Part shown: piece after piece, positions 6,939 through 17,077 of the stretch
Layout: each line of letters opens with the position of its first letter
Numbering within the stretch: position 1 is the first letter of the stretch
The notes under the pieces: model-generated
What the model was told of the DNA's origin: nothing
Database searches by the model: none
What the model saw: only the letters and a program-made list of their open reading frames with translations
NCBI RefSeq assembly: GCF_003966155.1
Contig: NZ_RXNS01000005.1
Span: 124,001-188,000, forward strand
Length of the DNA stretch: 64,000 nt
Direction: 5' to 3'
Source of the DNA: Halomonas nitroreducens
GTDB lineage: Bacteria > Pseudomonadota > Gammaproteobacteria > Pseudomonadales > Halomonadaceae
Program-made: the position numbers and the translations under genes

Positions 6939-9900
6939 TCATGCCGCCTCGGCCTTGCGGTTGAGGGCATCGAGCAGCTGTTCCACGACGGCGAAGCGGG
7001 CCGCCTCGTCGGCCATGTCGGCCTCGAAGCGCAGGGTGTCGGCGCCCTCCAGGCGGTAGCGCTGCGGCTCGCGCTGGATCAGCTCGACCAGGATCAGCGG
7101 GTCGACCCGGGTATGGCCGGCGAAGATCACCCGCCCCCGCTCGGGGCCGGCCTCGAGGCGCGCGATGCCCAGGCGCTCGGCCCGCTGGCGCAGCCGGGTC
7201 TGGCGCAGCAGGGTCTTGACCGGCGCCGGCAGCAGGCCGAAGCGATCGATCATCTCCACCTGGAGCTCCTTGAGCTCGGCCTCGCTCTCGGCGCTGGCGA
7301 TCCGCTTGTACATCACCAGGCGCTGCTGGACGTCATGCAGGTAGTCGTCGGGAATCAGCGCCGGCAGGTTGAGGCCGATCTCCACGCCCTCGTCCAGGGG
7401 CGCTTCGATGTTGGGTGTCTTGCCCTCGCGAATCGCCTTCACGGCGCGATCGAGCATCTGCATGTAGAGGCTGTAGCCGACTGCCTCCATCTGGCCGCTC
7501 TGCTCGTCGCCGAGCAACTCGCCGGCGCCGCGGATCTCCATGTCGTGGCTGGCCAGGGTGAAGCCGGCGCCGAGGTCCTCGGCCTGGCCGATGGCCTCGA
7601 GGCGCTTGACGGCATCCCGGGTCATCGCCCGCGGCGGCGGGGCCAGCAGATAGGCATAGGCCTGGTGGTGGCTTCGGCCGACCCGGCCGCGCAGCTGATG
7701 GAGCTGGGCCAGGCCGAACTTGTCGGCGCGCTCGATGATGATGGTGTTGGCGCTGGGTACGTCGATGCCGGTCTCGATGATTGTCGAGCAGACCAGCACA
7801 TTGAAACGCTTGTGGTAGAAGTCCGACATGACCCGTTCCAGGGAGCGTTCCGGCAGCTGGCCATGGGCCACCGCCACCCGCGCCTCGGGCACCAGGCTGC
7901 GCACCGTCTCGGCGGCGGTCTCGATGGTCTTGACCTCGTTGTGCAGGAAGTAGACCTGGCCGCCGCGCAGGATCTCGCGGAGCAGCGACTCCTTGATCAC
8001 CGCCTCGTCGCGCTGCTGGACGAAGGTCTTCACCGACAGCCGGCGAGCCGGCGGCGTGGCGATGATCGACAGGTCGCGGATACCGCTCATGGCCATGTTC
8101 AGGGTCCGCGGGATCGGGGTGGCGGTCAGCGTCAGGATGTCCACCTCGGCGCGCAGGCTCTTCAGGCGCTCCTTCTGGGCGACCCCGAAGCGATGCTCCT
8201 CGTCGATGATCAGCAGGCCCATGTTGGGGAAGCGCATCGACTTCGAGAGCAGCTTGTGGGTGCCGATGACGATGTCGGCCTGGCCTTCCTCGATGCGCTT
8301 CAAGGCGGCGCTCTGGCCCTGGCCGGCGGTGAAGCGGGAAATCAGCTCGATGTTCACCGCGGTGTCGGCGAAGCGGTCGCGGAAGTTCTCGAAGTGCTGG
8401 CGCGCCAGCAGGGTGGTGGGCACCAGCACCACCACCTGGCGGCCCGAGTGCACGGCGAGGAAGGCGGCGCGCATGGCCACCTCGGTCTTGCCGAAGCCGA
8501 CGTCGCCGCAGACCACCCGGTCCATGGGGCGCGGGGCGGTCATGTCGCCCAGTACTGCCTGGATGGCGGCGCGCTGGTCGGGAGTCTCCTCGAAGGGAAA
8601 GCTGGCCGCGAAGCGGGCGTACTCGGCATCGGGCGGCGCACAGGCGAAGCCCTCGCGGGCCTCGCGTCGGGCATAGACGTCGAGCAGTTCGGCGGCGGTG
8701 TCGCGGATCTTCTCCGCGGCCTTGCGCTTGGCCTTCTCCCACTGCTCGGAGCCCAGCCGGTGCAGCGGGGCCAGCTCCTCGTCGGCGCCGGCATAGCGCG
8801 AGATCAGATGCAGGCTGTCCACCGGTACGTAGAGCTTGGCGCCGTCGGCGTATTCCAGGCACACGAACTCGGCGGCCTGGCCGCCGGCCTCGAGGGTCTC
8901 GAGGCCCCGGTAGCGCCCGACGCCGTGGGCCTGGTGGACGACCGGCGCGCCGGGCTTGAGCTCGGAGAGGTGGCGGATGGCCAGTTCCCCATCGTCGGTG
9001 GCCTTCTCCCGGCGACGGCTCTGGCGCACCACCTCGCCGAACAGCTCGGTCTCGCTGATCACCACCAGGTCAGGGTCGGTCAGCCGCAGCCCGGTCTCGA
9101 TAGCCCCCTCAGTGATGGCGGTGCGCTCGCCAGCGGCGAGGAAGGTGGCGAAGTCATCGACATGGGGCAGGGGGATCCCCAGGGGCGCCAGTGTCTCCTC
9201 GAGGGCCTCGCGGCGGCCGCGTGACTCGGCGACGAACAGCACCCGGCTCTCGGGGTGCTCGTCGAGGAAGGCTGTCAGGGCGGCCAGGGGCTGCTTGCCG
9301 CGGGCATTGACGGTGACCTGGGGAGGCGCTTGGGCCGCCGGCACCCGGGCATGACGATGGGCCGGGTCGTCGGTGAGCTCGACCCGCGGGTGACGCTTGA
9401 TGGCGCCGAAGGCCTCTGCCACGGGCACGAAGGCGCGGTGGGGCGGCAGCAGCGGTCGGGTGGGATCGACCCCCAGGTTCTCGTAGCGGCTCTCGATGGC
9501 GGCCCAGTGGTGTTCGGCAGCCGCGAGGACGCCCGGCAGCATGGCGACCCGGGTCCCCTCGGCGAGGTGCTCGAACAGCGTGGCCGTCTCGTCGAAGAAC
9601 AGTGGCAGGTACTGCTCGAGGCCGGGGGAGGGGATGCCCTTGAGGGCGTCGACATATAGCGGGCACTGGCGAGGGTCGACGTCGAACAGCGTCTCGAAGC
9701 CTTCCCGGAAACAGGCGACCGCCGAGCGGGACAGCGAGTACTCGTGGGCGGGCAGCAATTCGACCTCCGCCACCTTGTCCTGGCTGCGCTGGGTGTCCGG
9801 GTCGAAATGGCGCAGGGTGTCGATCTCGTCGTCGAACAGGTCGATGCGCAGGGGCGCGTCGCTGCCCATGGGGAAGAGGTCGATCAGGGCGCCGCGCAAG

Positions 9901-10388
9901 GCGTACTCGCCGGGCTCGAAGACCGTCTCGACGGCCCGGTAGCCGGCCCGCGACAGGCTCTCCCGGAAGCGTTCCCGGTCCAGGGTCATGCCGACTTCGA
10001 GGGTCATCACCCGGCCGGCGATATAATCCACCGGCGGCAAGCGCTGCATCAGGGTGTTGATCGGCACCAGCACGATGCCGTGCTCGCCGTCCTGGAGGCG
10101 GCGCAAGGTGCGCAGGCGGGCCGAGACGATGTCCTGGTGCGGGGAGAAGCTGTCGTAGGGCAGGGTCTCCCAGTCCGGGAAGGGCAGTACCGGCAGGCAC
10201 GAGTAGAACCCCAGTTCGCCCTCCAGGCGCTGGGCCTGGGCCGTGTCGGCGGTCACCACCAGCAGGGGTGCGTCTTCGGCGAGGTGGGCCAGGGACAGGG
10301 CCGTGGCGCTGCCGGGGGGCGTCTGCCAGTAGAGGGTGTCGCGCAGTCCCTGGGGACGCGCGGGGTCGAGAGGCGAGAAAGTCGGCAT
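6939..10388 (-). CDS. mfd: Transcription-repair coupling factor Mfd
   Basis: 1149 residues, the normal length. Mfd displaces RNA polymerase stalled at DNA lesions and recruits UvrA. The order is as expected: UvrB-homology region, RNA-polymerase-interacting domain, then SF2 translocase with Walker A GDVGFGKTEVAMRA near residue 630, DEEHRFGV near 729, and the RecG-like FGLAQLHQLRGRVGRS, then a C-terminal TRCF domain (VEIGLNLPALIPDDYLHD). No frameshift is visible. It is divergently transcribed from gap, as I recall for Pseudomonas aeruginosa. Long open frames on the opposite strand are GC-bias artefacts. Confidence 0.98.
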   Translation of the reverse strand: MPTFSPLDPARPQGLRDTLYWQTPPGSATALSLAHLAEDAPLLVVTADTAQAQRLEGELGFYSCLPVLPFPDWETLPYDSFSPHQDIVSARLRTLRRLQDGEHGIVLVPINTLMQRLPPVDYIAGRVMTLEVGMTLDRERFRESLSRAGYRAVETVFEPGEYALRGALIDLFPMGSDAPLRIDLFDDEIDTLRHFDPDTQRSQDKVAEVELLPAHEYSLSRSAVACFREGFETLFDVDPRQCPLYVDALKGIPSPGLEQYLPLFFDETATLFEHLAEGTRVAMLPGVLAAAEHHWAAIESRYENLGVDPTRPLLPPHRAFVPVAEAFGAIKRHPRVELTDDPAHRHARVPAAQAPPQVTVNARGKQPLAALTAFLDEHPESRVLFVAESRGRREALEETLAPLGIPLPHVDDFATFLAAGERTAITEGAIETGLRLTDPDLVVISETELFGEVVRQSRRREKATDDGELAIRHLSELKPGAPVVHQAHGVGRYRGLETLEAGGQAAEFVCLEYADGAKLYVPVDSLHLISRYAGADEELAPLHRLGSEQWEKAKRKAAEKIRDTAAELLDVYARREAREGFACAPPDAEYARFAASFPFEETPDQRAAIQAVLGDMTAPRPMDRVVCGDVGFGKTEVAMRAAFLAVHSGRQVVVLVPTTLLARQHFENFRDRFADTAVNIELISRFTAGQGQSAALKRIEEGQADIVIGTHKLLSKSMRFPNMGLLIIDEEHRFGVAQKERLKSLRAEVDILTLTATPIPRTLNMAMSGIRDLSIIATPPARRLSVKTFVQQRDEAVIKESLLREILRGGQVYFLHNEVKTIETAAETVRSLVPEARVAVAHGQLPERSLERVMSDFYHKRFNVLVCSTIIETGIDVPSANTIIIERADKFGLAQLHQLRGRVGRSHHQAYAYLLAPPPRAMTRDAVKRLEAIGQAEDLGAGFTLASHDMEIRGAGELLGDEQSGQMEAVGYSLYMQMLDRAVKAIREGKTPNIEAPLDEGVEIGLNLPALIPDDYLHDVQQRLVMYKRIASAESEAELKELQVEMIDRFGLLPAPVKTLLRQTRLRQRAERLGIARLEAGPERGRVIFAGHTRVDPLILVELIQREPQRYRLEGADTLRFEADMADEAARFAVVEQLLDALNRKAEAA

Positions 10389-10426
10389 GGCGTCGCTTGC
10401 GTCGTGTCGATGGGGTGACAGGAGGC

Positions 10427-10455
10427 ATCATACCAGCCCGAGGGCGCCATGTAGT
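10427..10455 (-). promoter_or_regulatory. Possible mfd promoter
   Basis: Reading the minus strand, -10 TATGAT (10427-10432) is preceded by a 17-base spacer and a weak -35 ACTACA (10450-10455). It is about 40 bases upstream of the mfd start codon. Confidence 0.35.
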
Positions 10456-10505
10456 GAAACGTGGATTCCTGTAAAACCCCTACAGCCCCTGCGACCATCC
10501 CGTGA

Positions 10506-10534
10506 TTGCCCTGGCGAACGGGGGGCCGGATAAT
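10506..10534 (+). promoter_or_regulatory. Probable gap promoter
   Basis: -35 TTGCCC (10506-10511), 17-base spacer and -10 GATAAT (10529-10534), about 35 bases before the GTG start of gap. It lies back to back with the candidate mfd promoter. Confidence 0.45.
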
Positions 10535-10569
10535 ACGCCCGTATCTCAATTCCCATAGAGAGGCCTCTC

Positions 10570-12033
10570 GTGAGTCAGCAACCCCTCGATACCGTCTTCC
10601 AGGAATGGCATGACAACCAGGCGATCGCCGAGCAGATGATCCCGCTGATCGGCAGCCTCTACCGCCACAACAACGTCGTGACCACTCTGTACGGCCGCTC
10701 GCTGTTCAACCGCAGCGTCATCCGGATCCTCAAGGACCATCGCTACGTTCGCAAGATCGAGGGGACCGAGCTCTCCGTCAAGGACACCTTCCCGCTGGTC
10801 AAGGCCATGTCCGAGCTCAACCTGGGGCCGGCCCACGTCGACGTCGGCAAGCTGGGGGTGGCCTTCAAGAAGCGCGGTGGCGGCGATGCCGTGGCTTTCC
10901 TGCGCGAGGAGCTGGCCGAGATCGTCGATTCCCACGACCCGGATGCCGGCAACGGCGAGCCCAAGGACGTGGTGCTGTACGGCTTCGGCCGCATCGGCCG
11001 CATCCTGGCTCGGGTGCTGATCGAGAAGGCCGGCGGCGGCAATCTCTTGCGCCTCAAGGCCATCGTGGTGCGGGGCCGCGGGGACATCGCCAAGGACCTG
11101 GAGAAGCGCGCCAGCCTGCTGCGCCGTGACAGTGTCCATGGACCCTTCGACGGCACCATCAGCGTCGATGCCGAAGCGCGCACCCTGACCGCCAACGGCA
11201 ACGTCATCAAGGTGATCTATGCCGACTCGCCGGCCGAGGTCGACTACACCGCCTACGGCATCGACAATGCCGTGGTGGTCGACAACACCGGCATCTGGCG
11301 CGACGAGGACGGCCTGGGTCAGCACCTGGCCTGCAAGGGCGTGGCCAAGGCACTGCTGACTGCGCCGGGCAAGGGCGACGTCAAGAACATCGTCTATGGC
11401 ATCAACCACCAGGACATCACCGCCGAGGATCGCATCATCTCGGCGGCGTCGTGTACCACCAATGCCATCGTGCCGGTGCTCAAGGTGCTCAACGACGAGT
11501 ACGGCATCGCCCACGGCCACGTCGAGACGGTGCACTCCTACACCAATGACCAGAACCTCATCGACAACTACCACAAGGGCGACCGCCGCGGCCGTAGTGC
11601 GCCGCTGAACATGGTGCTGACCGAGACCGGCGCGGCCAAGGCGGTGGCCAAGGCACTGCCGGAGCTGGGCGGCAAGCTGACCGGCAACGCCATCCGCGTG
11701 CCGACGCCCAACGTCTCCATGGCCATCCTCAACCTGACCCTGGAGCGGGAGACCGACGTCGACGCCCTCAACGACTACCTGCGCCGGATGTCCGTCGACT
11801 CCACCTTCCAGAAGCAGATCGACTACGTCGACTCGCCGGAAGTGGTCTCGACCGACTTCGTGGGCAACCGCCATGCCGGCATCGTCGATGCCAAGGCGAC
11901 CATCGCCAATGGCCAGCACGCCGTGCTCTACGTCTGGTACGACAACGAGTTCGGCTACAGCTGCCAGGTCATCCGTATCCTGCAGCAGATCTCCAACGTG
12001 AACTTCCTGAAGCTGCCGCGCACTCAGGGCTGA
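10570..12033 (+). CDS. gap: Long-form glyceraldehyde-3-phosphate dehydrogenase
   Basis: Oxidises glyceraldehyde-3-phosphate to 1,3-bisphosphoglycerate with NAD(P)+, or runs in reverse during gluconeogenesis. 487 residues, because about 130 helical residues precede the Rossmann motif VVLYGFGRIGR (133-143). Catalytic Cys295 is in SAASCTTNAI and catalytic His322 in TVHSYTND; the C-terminal YVWYDNEFGYS is classical. This extended form matches the Pseudomonas gap homologue next to mfd. The start codon is GTG (10570), with a weak ribosome site. Coenzyme preference is not resolvable by eye. It is separated from nqrA by 294 bases that contain a hairpin and a new promoter, so it is probably monocistronic. 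Confidence 0.93.
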   Translation: MSQQPLDTVFQEWHDNQAIAEQMIPLIGSLYRHNNVVTTLYGRSLFNRSVIRILKDHRYVRKIEGTELSVKDTFPLVKAMSELNLGPAHVDVGKLGVAFKKRGGGDAVAFLREELAEIVDSHDPDAGNGEPKDVVLYGFGRIGRILARVLIEKAGGGNLLRLKAIVVRGRGDIAKDLEKRASLLRRDSVHGPFDGTISVDAEARTLTANGNVIKVIYADSPAEVDYTAYGIDNAVVVDNTGIWRDEDGLGQHLACKGVAKALLTAPGKGDVKNIVYGINHQDITAEDRIISAASCTTNAIVPVLKVLNDEYGIAHGHVETVHSYTNDQNLIDNYHKGDRRGRSAPLNMVLTETGAAKAVAKALPELGGKLTGNAIRVPTPNVSMAILNLTLERETDVDALNDYLRRMSVDSTFQKQIDYVDSPEVVSTDFVGNRHAGIVDAKATIANGQHAVLYVWYDNEFGYSCQVIRILQQISNVNFLKLPRTQG

Positions 12034-12041
12034 TCGCCTGC

Positions 12042-12070
12042 CGTCCCTGCCGCCCGGCGGGGACGCCTTT
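12042..12070 (+). terminator. Likely terminator after gap
   Basis: An 11-bp stem (12042-12052 with 12055-12065, one T-G wobble) is followed by CCTTT. The T-tract is weak, so termination may be partial. The rest of the gap to nqrA holds the nqr promoter. Confidence 0.5.
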
Positions 12071-12170
12071 CCTTCGCTCCGGCCCTAAGGCCGCCTCGCT
12101 CAACGTTTTTTTCACCCTCTGCGACACTTCGCCCCTTGCCGCGGCGACCCCTTTGCGACCTTATGGCAGG

Positions 12171-12199
12171 TGGCCATCGCATTGGCTTCTCTTTATAAT
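12171..12199 (+). promoter_or_regulatory. Promoter of the nqr operon
   Basis: A consensus -10 TATAAT (12194-12199) with a 17-base spacer to TGGCCA (12171-12176, four of six matches to TTGACA). It leaves a leader of about 120 bases before the nqrA ATG. Confidence 0.6.
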
Positions 12200-12327
12200 A
12201 CCGGGGATTTTTCGGGGTGGTTCGAGCTCGCCTCGGGCCCGACTGGTAACATTCTGACAAGCAATAGAATTCTAATCCATTCGCACCCCTTTCCTTCGTA
12301 TATCCGATCCATCAACTGGGCGAGACT

Positions 12328-13677
12328 ATGATCGAAGTCAAGAAAGGCCTGGATCTCCCCATCACGGGAGCCCCGGAGCAGCGCATCGAGGATGCGCGTC
12401 CGGTGCGCCATGTGGCCGTCCTGGGTACCGACTATATCGGCATGAAGCCGACCATGGAGGTCCGGGAAGGGGACAAGGTCAAACTGGGCCAGCTGCTCTT
12501 CACCGACAAGAAGATCGACGGCGTGCGTTTTACCGCGCCGGCCGCCGGCGAGGTCGTGTCGATTCACCGCGGCGAGAAGCGCAAGCTGCTGTCGGTGGTG
12601 ATCAAGGTCGACGAGACCGAGGATGCCCTGGAGTTCACCGCCCACGGCCGTAACAAGCTGGAATCCCTGGAGCGCCAGGCCGTGGTCGACCAGCTGGTCG
12701 ACTCCGGGCTGTGGACGGCGCTGCGCACGCGTCCCTACTCGCGCACCCCCGCCATCGATGGAACGCCGGAGGCCATCTTCGTCACCGCCATCGACACCCA
12801 TCCGCTGGCCGCCGATCCCGCCGGGATCATCAATGAGCAGCCCGAGGCCTTCGAGGACGGCCTCAAGGTGCTCGCCAGGCTAACAGAGGGCAAGGTCTTC
12901 CTGTGCACCGCCCCCGACACCCGTGTGCCCGGTGGCGACGTCAAGGGCGTGCAGGTCGAGACCTTCGGCGGCCCGCACCCCGCCGGCCTGGTCGGCACCC
13001 ATATTCATCACCTCTCGCCCGTCGCCCTCCACAAGCGCGTCTGGCATATCGGCTACCAGGACGTCATCGCCTTCGGCAAGCTGTTTGCCCAGGGCCAGCT
13101 GGATGTCAGCCGGGTCGTGGCCGTGGGCGGCCCGCGCGCCGAGAAGCCGCGCCTGCTGCGCACCCGCCTGGGCGCCAGCACCGATGAACTGCTCGCCGGG
13201 GAAGTCATCGAGCCCGAGGACACCCGGGTGATCTCCGGGTCGGTGTTCTCCGGGGTCACCGCCGAGGGCAGCCTGCGTTTCCTGGGCCGCTTCCACAACC
13301 AGGTCAGCCTGCTCGAGGAAGGCAACAAGCGTGTCTTCATGGGCTGGATGTCGCCCGGTTCCAACCGCCACTCGGTGCTCGGCATCTACCTCTCGAAGAT
13401 CAAGGGGCTGAGCAACTATGCGCCGACCACTTCCACCAATGGCTCCGAGCGTGCCATGGTGCCGGTGGGGGCCTACGAGGAAGTGATGCCACTGGACATC
13501 CTGCCCACCCAGCTGCTGCGCTCGCTGATCGTCGGCGACATCGAGACGGCGATGCAGTTGGGGTGTCTGGAGCTGGATGAGGAGGACCTGGCGCTGTGCA
13601 CCTACGTGTGCCCCGGCAAGTACGAATACGGTCCCATCCTGCGTGACAACCTCACCATGATCGAGAAAGAGGCCTGA
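12328..13677 (+). CDS. nqrA: Na+-translocating NADH:quinone reductase subunit A
   Basis: First subunit of the six-subunit sodium pump that oxidises NADH, reduces ubiquinone and exports Na+. 449 residues, typical length; a soluble, membrane-associated subunit without transmembrane helices. Recognised by [18 protein letters not shown] at the N-terminus, [19 protein letters not shown], and the C-terminal [16 protein letters not shown]. The ATG at 12328 is the first of the operon; the stop overlaps the nqrB start, indicating translational coupling. In a halophile the pump would feed a sodium-motive force for transport and motility. Confidence 0.98.
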   Translation: MIEVKKGLDLPITGAPEQRIEDARPVRHVAVLGTDYIGMKPTMEVREGDKVKLGQLLFTDKKIDGVRFTAPAAGEVVSIHRGEKRKLLSVVIKVDETEDALEFTAHGRNKLESLERQAVVDQLVDSGLWTALRTRPYSRTPAIDGTPEAIFVTAIDTHPLAADPAGIINEQPEAFEDGLKVLARLTEGKVFLCTAPDTRVPGGDVKGVQVETFGGPHPAGLVGTHIHHLSPVALHKRVWHIGYQDVIAFGKLFAQGQLDVSRVVAVGGPRAEKPRLLRTRLGASTDELLAGEVIEPEDTRVISGSVFSGVTAEGSLRFLGRFHNQVSLLEEGNKRVFMGWMSPGSNRHSVLGIYLSKIKGLSNYAPTTSTNGSERAMVPVGAYEEVMPLDILPTQLLRSLIVGDIETAMQLGCLELDEEDLALCTYVCPGKYEYGPILRDNLTMIEKEA

Positions 13678-14903
13678 TGATGGGTATCCGACAGACACTC
13701 GAGAATATCGAGCCGCACTTTCACAAGGGCGGCAAGTACGAGAAGTTCTATCCGCTCTTCGAAGCGGTCGACACCATCTTCTACACCCCGCCGAGCGTGG
13801 CCAAGACCACCGCCCATGTGCGCGACGGCATCGACCTGAAGCGGATCATGATCACGGTCTGGCTGTGCACCTTCCCGGCCATGTTGTTCGGCATGTGGAA
13901 CGCCGGCTGGCAGGCCAACCTGGCCATCGCCGAGGGCTTCAGTGCCATGGGCGGCTGGCGCGAGGCCATCGTCATGACGCTCGCCGGCGGCCATGACCCG
14001 GGCAGTTTGTGGGCGAATTTCGTGCTCGGTGCCACCTATTTCCTGCCCATCTACCTGGTGACCTTCGTGGTGGGCGGTTTCTGGGAGGTGCTGTTCGCGA
14101 TCAAGCGCGGTCACGAGGTCAACGAGGGTTTCTTCGTCACCTCCGTGCTCTACGCCCTGATCCTGCCGGCTACCATCCCGCTGTGGCAGGTGGCGCTGGG
14201 CATCACCTTCGGCGTGGTGATCGGCAAGGAGATCTTCGGCGGTACCGGCAAGAACTTCCTCAACCCGGCGCTGACCGGCCGGGCCTTCCTGTACTTCGCC
14301 TACCCGGCGCAGATCTCCGGTGACGCGGTGTGGGTCGCCGCGGACGGCTACACCGGCGCCACCGCGCTGTCCACCGCCTTTCAGAGCGGCATGAGCGTGC
14401 TGAGCGAGCAGTACAGCTGGTGGGATGCCTTCCTCGGTTTCATTCCCGGCTCGGTGGGCGAGACCTCGACGCTGGCGATCCTGATCGGGGCCGCGGTGCT
14501 GCTGTGGACCAAGATCGCTTCCTGGCGGATCATGCTGGGCACCTTCCTGGGCATGGTGGCGACCAGCGCCCTGTTCAACCTGCTCGGCTCCGACACCAAC
14601 CCGATGTTCGCCATGTCCTGGTACTGGCATCTGGTGGTGGGCGGCTTCGCCTTCGGCATGGTGTTCATGGCCACCGACCCGGTGTCCGCCTCCATGACCA
14701 ACCCGGGGCGGCTGATCTTCGGCGCCCTGATCGGTGTCATGACCGTGCTGATCCGTGTGGTCAACCCGGCCTTCCCGGAAGGCATCATGCTGGCGATCCT
14801 GTTCGCCAACCTGTTCGCCCCGCTGATCGACCACTTCTTTGTTCAGGCCAACATCAAGCGCCGGATGCAGCGTACCGGCGTCCCGGCCGAGGAGACTGCC
14901 TGA
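13677..14903 (+). CDS. nqrB: Na+-NQR subunit B
   Basis: Integral membrane subunit of Na+-NQR, 408 residues with about ten hydrophobic segments (e.g. [18 protein letters not shown]). It carries a covalent FMN and riboflavin and contributes the quinone site and the Na+ path. The FMN attachment motif [10 protein letters not shown] places the acceptor at Thr229 (numbering from 13677), equivalent to Thr236 in Vibrio cholerae. The start at 13677 overlaps the nqrA stop (ATGATG, so 13680 is also possible). The stop overlaps nqrC. Flavinylation requires the ApbE transferase, which is not encoded nearby. Confidence 0.98.
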   Translation: MMGIRQTLENIEPHFHKGGKYEKFYPLFEAVDTIFYTPPSVAKTTAHVRDGIDLKRIMITVWLCTFPAMLFGMWNAGWQANLAIAEGFSAMGGWREAIVMTLAGGHDPGSLWANFVLGATYFLPIYLVTFVVGGFWEVLFAIKRGHEVNEGFFVTSVLYALILPATIPLWQVALGITFGVVIGKEIFGGTGKNFLNPALTGRAFLYFAYPAQISGDAVWVAADGYTGATALSTAFQSGMSVLSEQYSWWDAFLGFIPGSVGETSTLAILIGAAVLLWTKIASWRIMLGTFLGMVATSALFNLLGSDTNPMFAMSWYWHLVVGGFAFGMVFMATDPVSASMTNPGRLIFGALIGVMTVLIRVVNPAFPEGIMLAILFANLFAPLIDHFFVQANIKRRMQRTGVPAEETA

Positions 14904-15721
14904 TGGCACAGAGCAACAACTCCATCAAGAAGATCCTGACGGTGGCGTTCGCACTTTGTATCGTGTGTTCGATCATCGTCTCCACCGCCGCGGTGGCGCT
15001 GCGCTCCAAGCAGCAGCTCAACCAGGAGCTGGATCGCAAGACCAACATCCTGGCCGTGGCCGGCCTCTACGAGCCCGGTGACGACATCAAGGAAGCGTTC
15101 GAGCAGATCACGCCGCGCGTGGTCGACCTACGCACCGGCGAGTACACCGACCAGTTCGATGCCGAAAAATACAACAGCTTCCAGGCGGCCAAGGATCCGG
15201 CCCAGTCCCGGACCCTGTCGGGGGAGAAGGACATCGCCGGCCTGTCGCGCCAGGAGAACTACAGCACCGTCTACCTGGTGGGCGACCCGGACGATCCCGA
15301 GCAGGTGATCCTGCCGATCCGCGGCCAGGGCCTGTGGGGACTGATGCGCGGTTACCTGGCGGTGCAGGGCGACGGCAACACCATCGAAGGCATCACCTTC
15401 TACTCCCATTCCGAGACGCCCGGTCTCGGCGGCGAGGTCGACAACCCCCGCTGGAAGGCCCAGTGGGAGGGTAAGGAGATCTTTGCCGACGCGGACAGCG
15501 CCCAGCCGGCCATCGCCTTGGTCAAGGGCGGTGCCAGCGAGGAGACCGAGGTCGACGCCCTGTCCGGTGCCTCGCTGACCAGCAAAGGGGTGACCAATCT
15601 CCTGCAGTTCTGGCTCAGCCCCGAGGGCTTCGGCGAGTATCTCGCCCGGTTCCGCAATGACATCGCCCGGGAAGAAGTGCAGGACGCTTCCACCGACAGT
15701 GACCAGACCGAAGGAGCCTGA
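14903..15721 (+). CDS. nqrC: Na+-NQR subunit C
   Basis: 272 residues: one N-terminal membrane helix ([20 protein letters not shown]) and a large periplasmic FMN-binding domain. The phosphoester-linked FMN acceptor motif reads [10 protein letters not shown], so the acceptor is Ser224 where Vibrio NqrC has Thr225 in SGAT. The ApbE target pattern tolerates Ser or Thr, so the site should remain functional. [16 protein letters not shown] is the family signature. Overlaps nqrB by one base and nqrD by one base. Confidence 0.97.
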   Translation: MAQSNNSIKKILTVAFALCIVCSIIVSTAAVALRSKQQLNQELDRKTNILAVAGLYEPGDDIKEAFEQITPRVVDLRTGEYTDQFDAEKYNSFQAAKDPAQSRTLSGEKDIAGLSRQENYSTVYLVGDPDDPEQVILPIRGQGLWGLMRGYLAVQGDGNTIEGITFYSHSETPGLGGEVDNPRWKAQWEGKEIFADADSAQPAIALVKGGASEETEVDALSGASLTSKGVTNLLQFWLSPEGFGEYLARFRNDIAREEVQDASTDSDQTEGA

Positions 15722-16392
15722 TGATGTCAGCACCGACTCCCAAGGGCGTCCTGACGACGCCGATCTTCAAGAACAACCCCATCGCGCTGCAGATCCTGGG
15801 GATCTGCTCCGCCCTGGCGGTGACCAGCAGCATGAGCGTGTCGCTGGTGATGTCACTGGCGGTGATCTTCGTCACGGCCTTCTCTAACCTGTTCGTATCG
15901 CTGATCCGCAACCACATCCCGTCCTCGATCCGCATCATCGTGCAGATGACCATCATCGCCTCGCTGGTGATCGTGGTGGACCAGATCCTCAAGGCCTACG
16001 CCTACGAGATGTCCAAGCAGCTGTCGGTGTTCGTCGGCCTGATCATCACCAACTGCATCGTGATGGGCCGTGCCGAGGGCTTCGCCATGACCAACACTCC
16101 GGGGCTGTCGTTCCTGGATGGCGTCGGTAACGGTCTGGGCTACGGCTTCATCCTCATGACCGTCGGCTTCGTGCGCGAGCTGCTGGGTGCCGGCAGCGTG
16201 TTCGGCGTCACCGTGCTGGAGACCGTGCAGAACGGCGGCTGGTACGTGCCCAACGGCCTGCTGCTGCTGCCGCCGTCCGCGTTCTTCATCATCGGCCTGA
16301 TCATCTGGGTACTGCGTGCCGTCAACCCGGAGCAGGTCGAGGAGAACGAGTTCCAGATGAAGGAAAACACCCAGCCGAAGGAGGCCGTGTAA
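15721..16392 (+). CDS. nqrD: Na+-NQR subunit D
   Basis: 223-residue membrane subunit with about six helices (for example [20 protein letters not shown] and [20 protein letters not shown]). With NqrE it forms the antiparallel pair that binds a membrane-buried iron centre. The usual family stretch [15 protein letters not shown], containing the Cys of that iron site, is present. ATG at 15721 or 15724. Followed by a one-base gap to nqrE. Confidence 0.97.
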   Translation: MMSAPTPKGVLTTPIFKNNPIALQILGICSALAVTSSMSVSLVMSLAVIFVTAFSNLFVSLIRNHIPSSIRIIVQMTIIASLVIVVDQILKAYAYEMSKQLSVFVGLIITNCIVMGRAEGFAMTNTPGLSFLDGVGNGLGYGFILMTVGFVRELLGAGSVFGVTVLETVQNGGWYVPNGLLLLPPSAFFIIGLIIWVLRAVNPEQVEENEFQMKENTQPKEAV

Positions 16393-16393
16393 C

Positions 16394-17011
<618 letters not shown>

Positions 17012-17021
17012 GTCGTGTGCT

Positions 17022-17046
17022 GCCGGCGGCGCGCCGCGCCGCCGGT
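17022..17046 (+). promoter_or_regulatory. GC-rich hairpin between nqrE and nqrF
   Basis: CCGGCGGCG (17023-17031) pairs exactly with CGCCGCCGG (17037-17045) and the stem extends by a wobble pair. No T-tract follows, so it is more likely an RNA stability or processing element than a terminator. Confidence 0.55.
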
Positions 17047-17077
17047 GACCAGGCAACGCAAGCAATAGGAAACCGAC

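Noticed and set aside
6867..9224. A 785-codon open frame on the + strand opposite mfd
   Set aside because: It is the mirror of mfd in high-GC DNA, has repetitive Gly/Leu/Gln composition and no recognisable domain.
13602..14909. Long minus frame opposite nqrB
   Set aside because: His/Gly/Gln-rich shadow of a real membrane protein gene.
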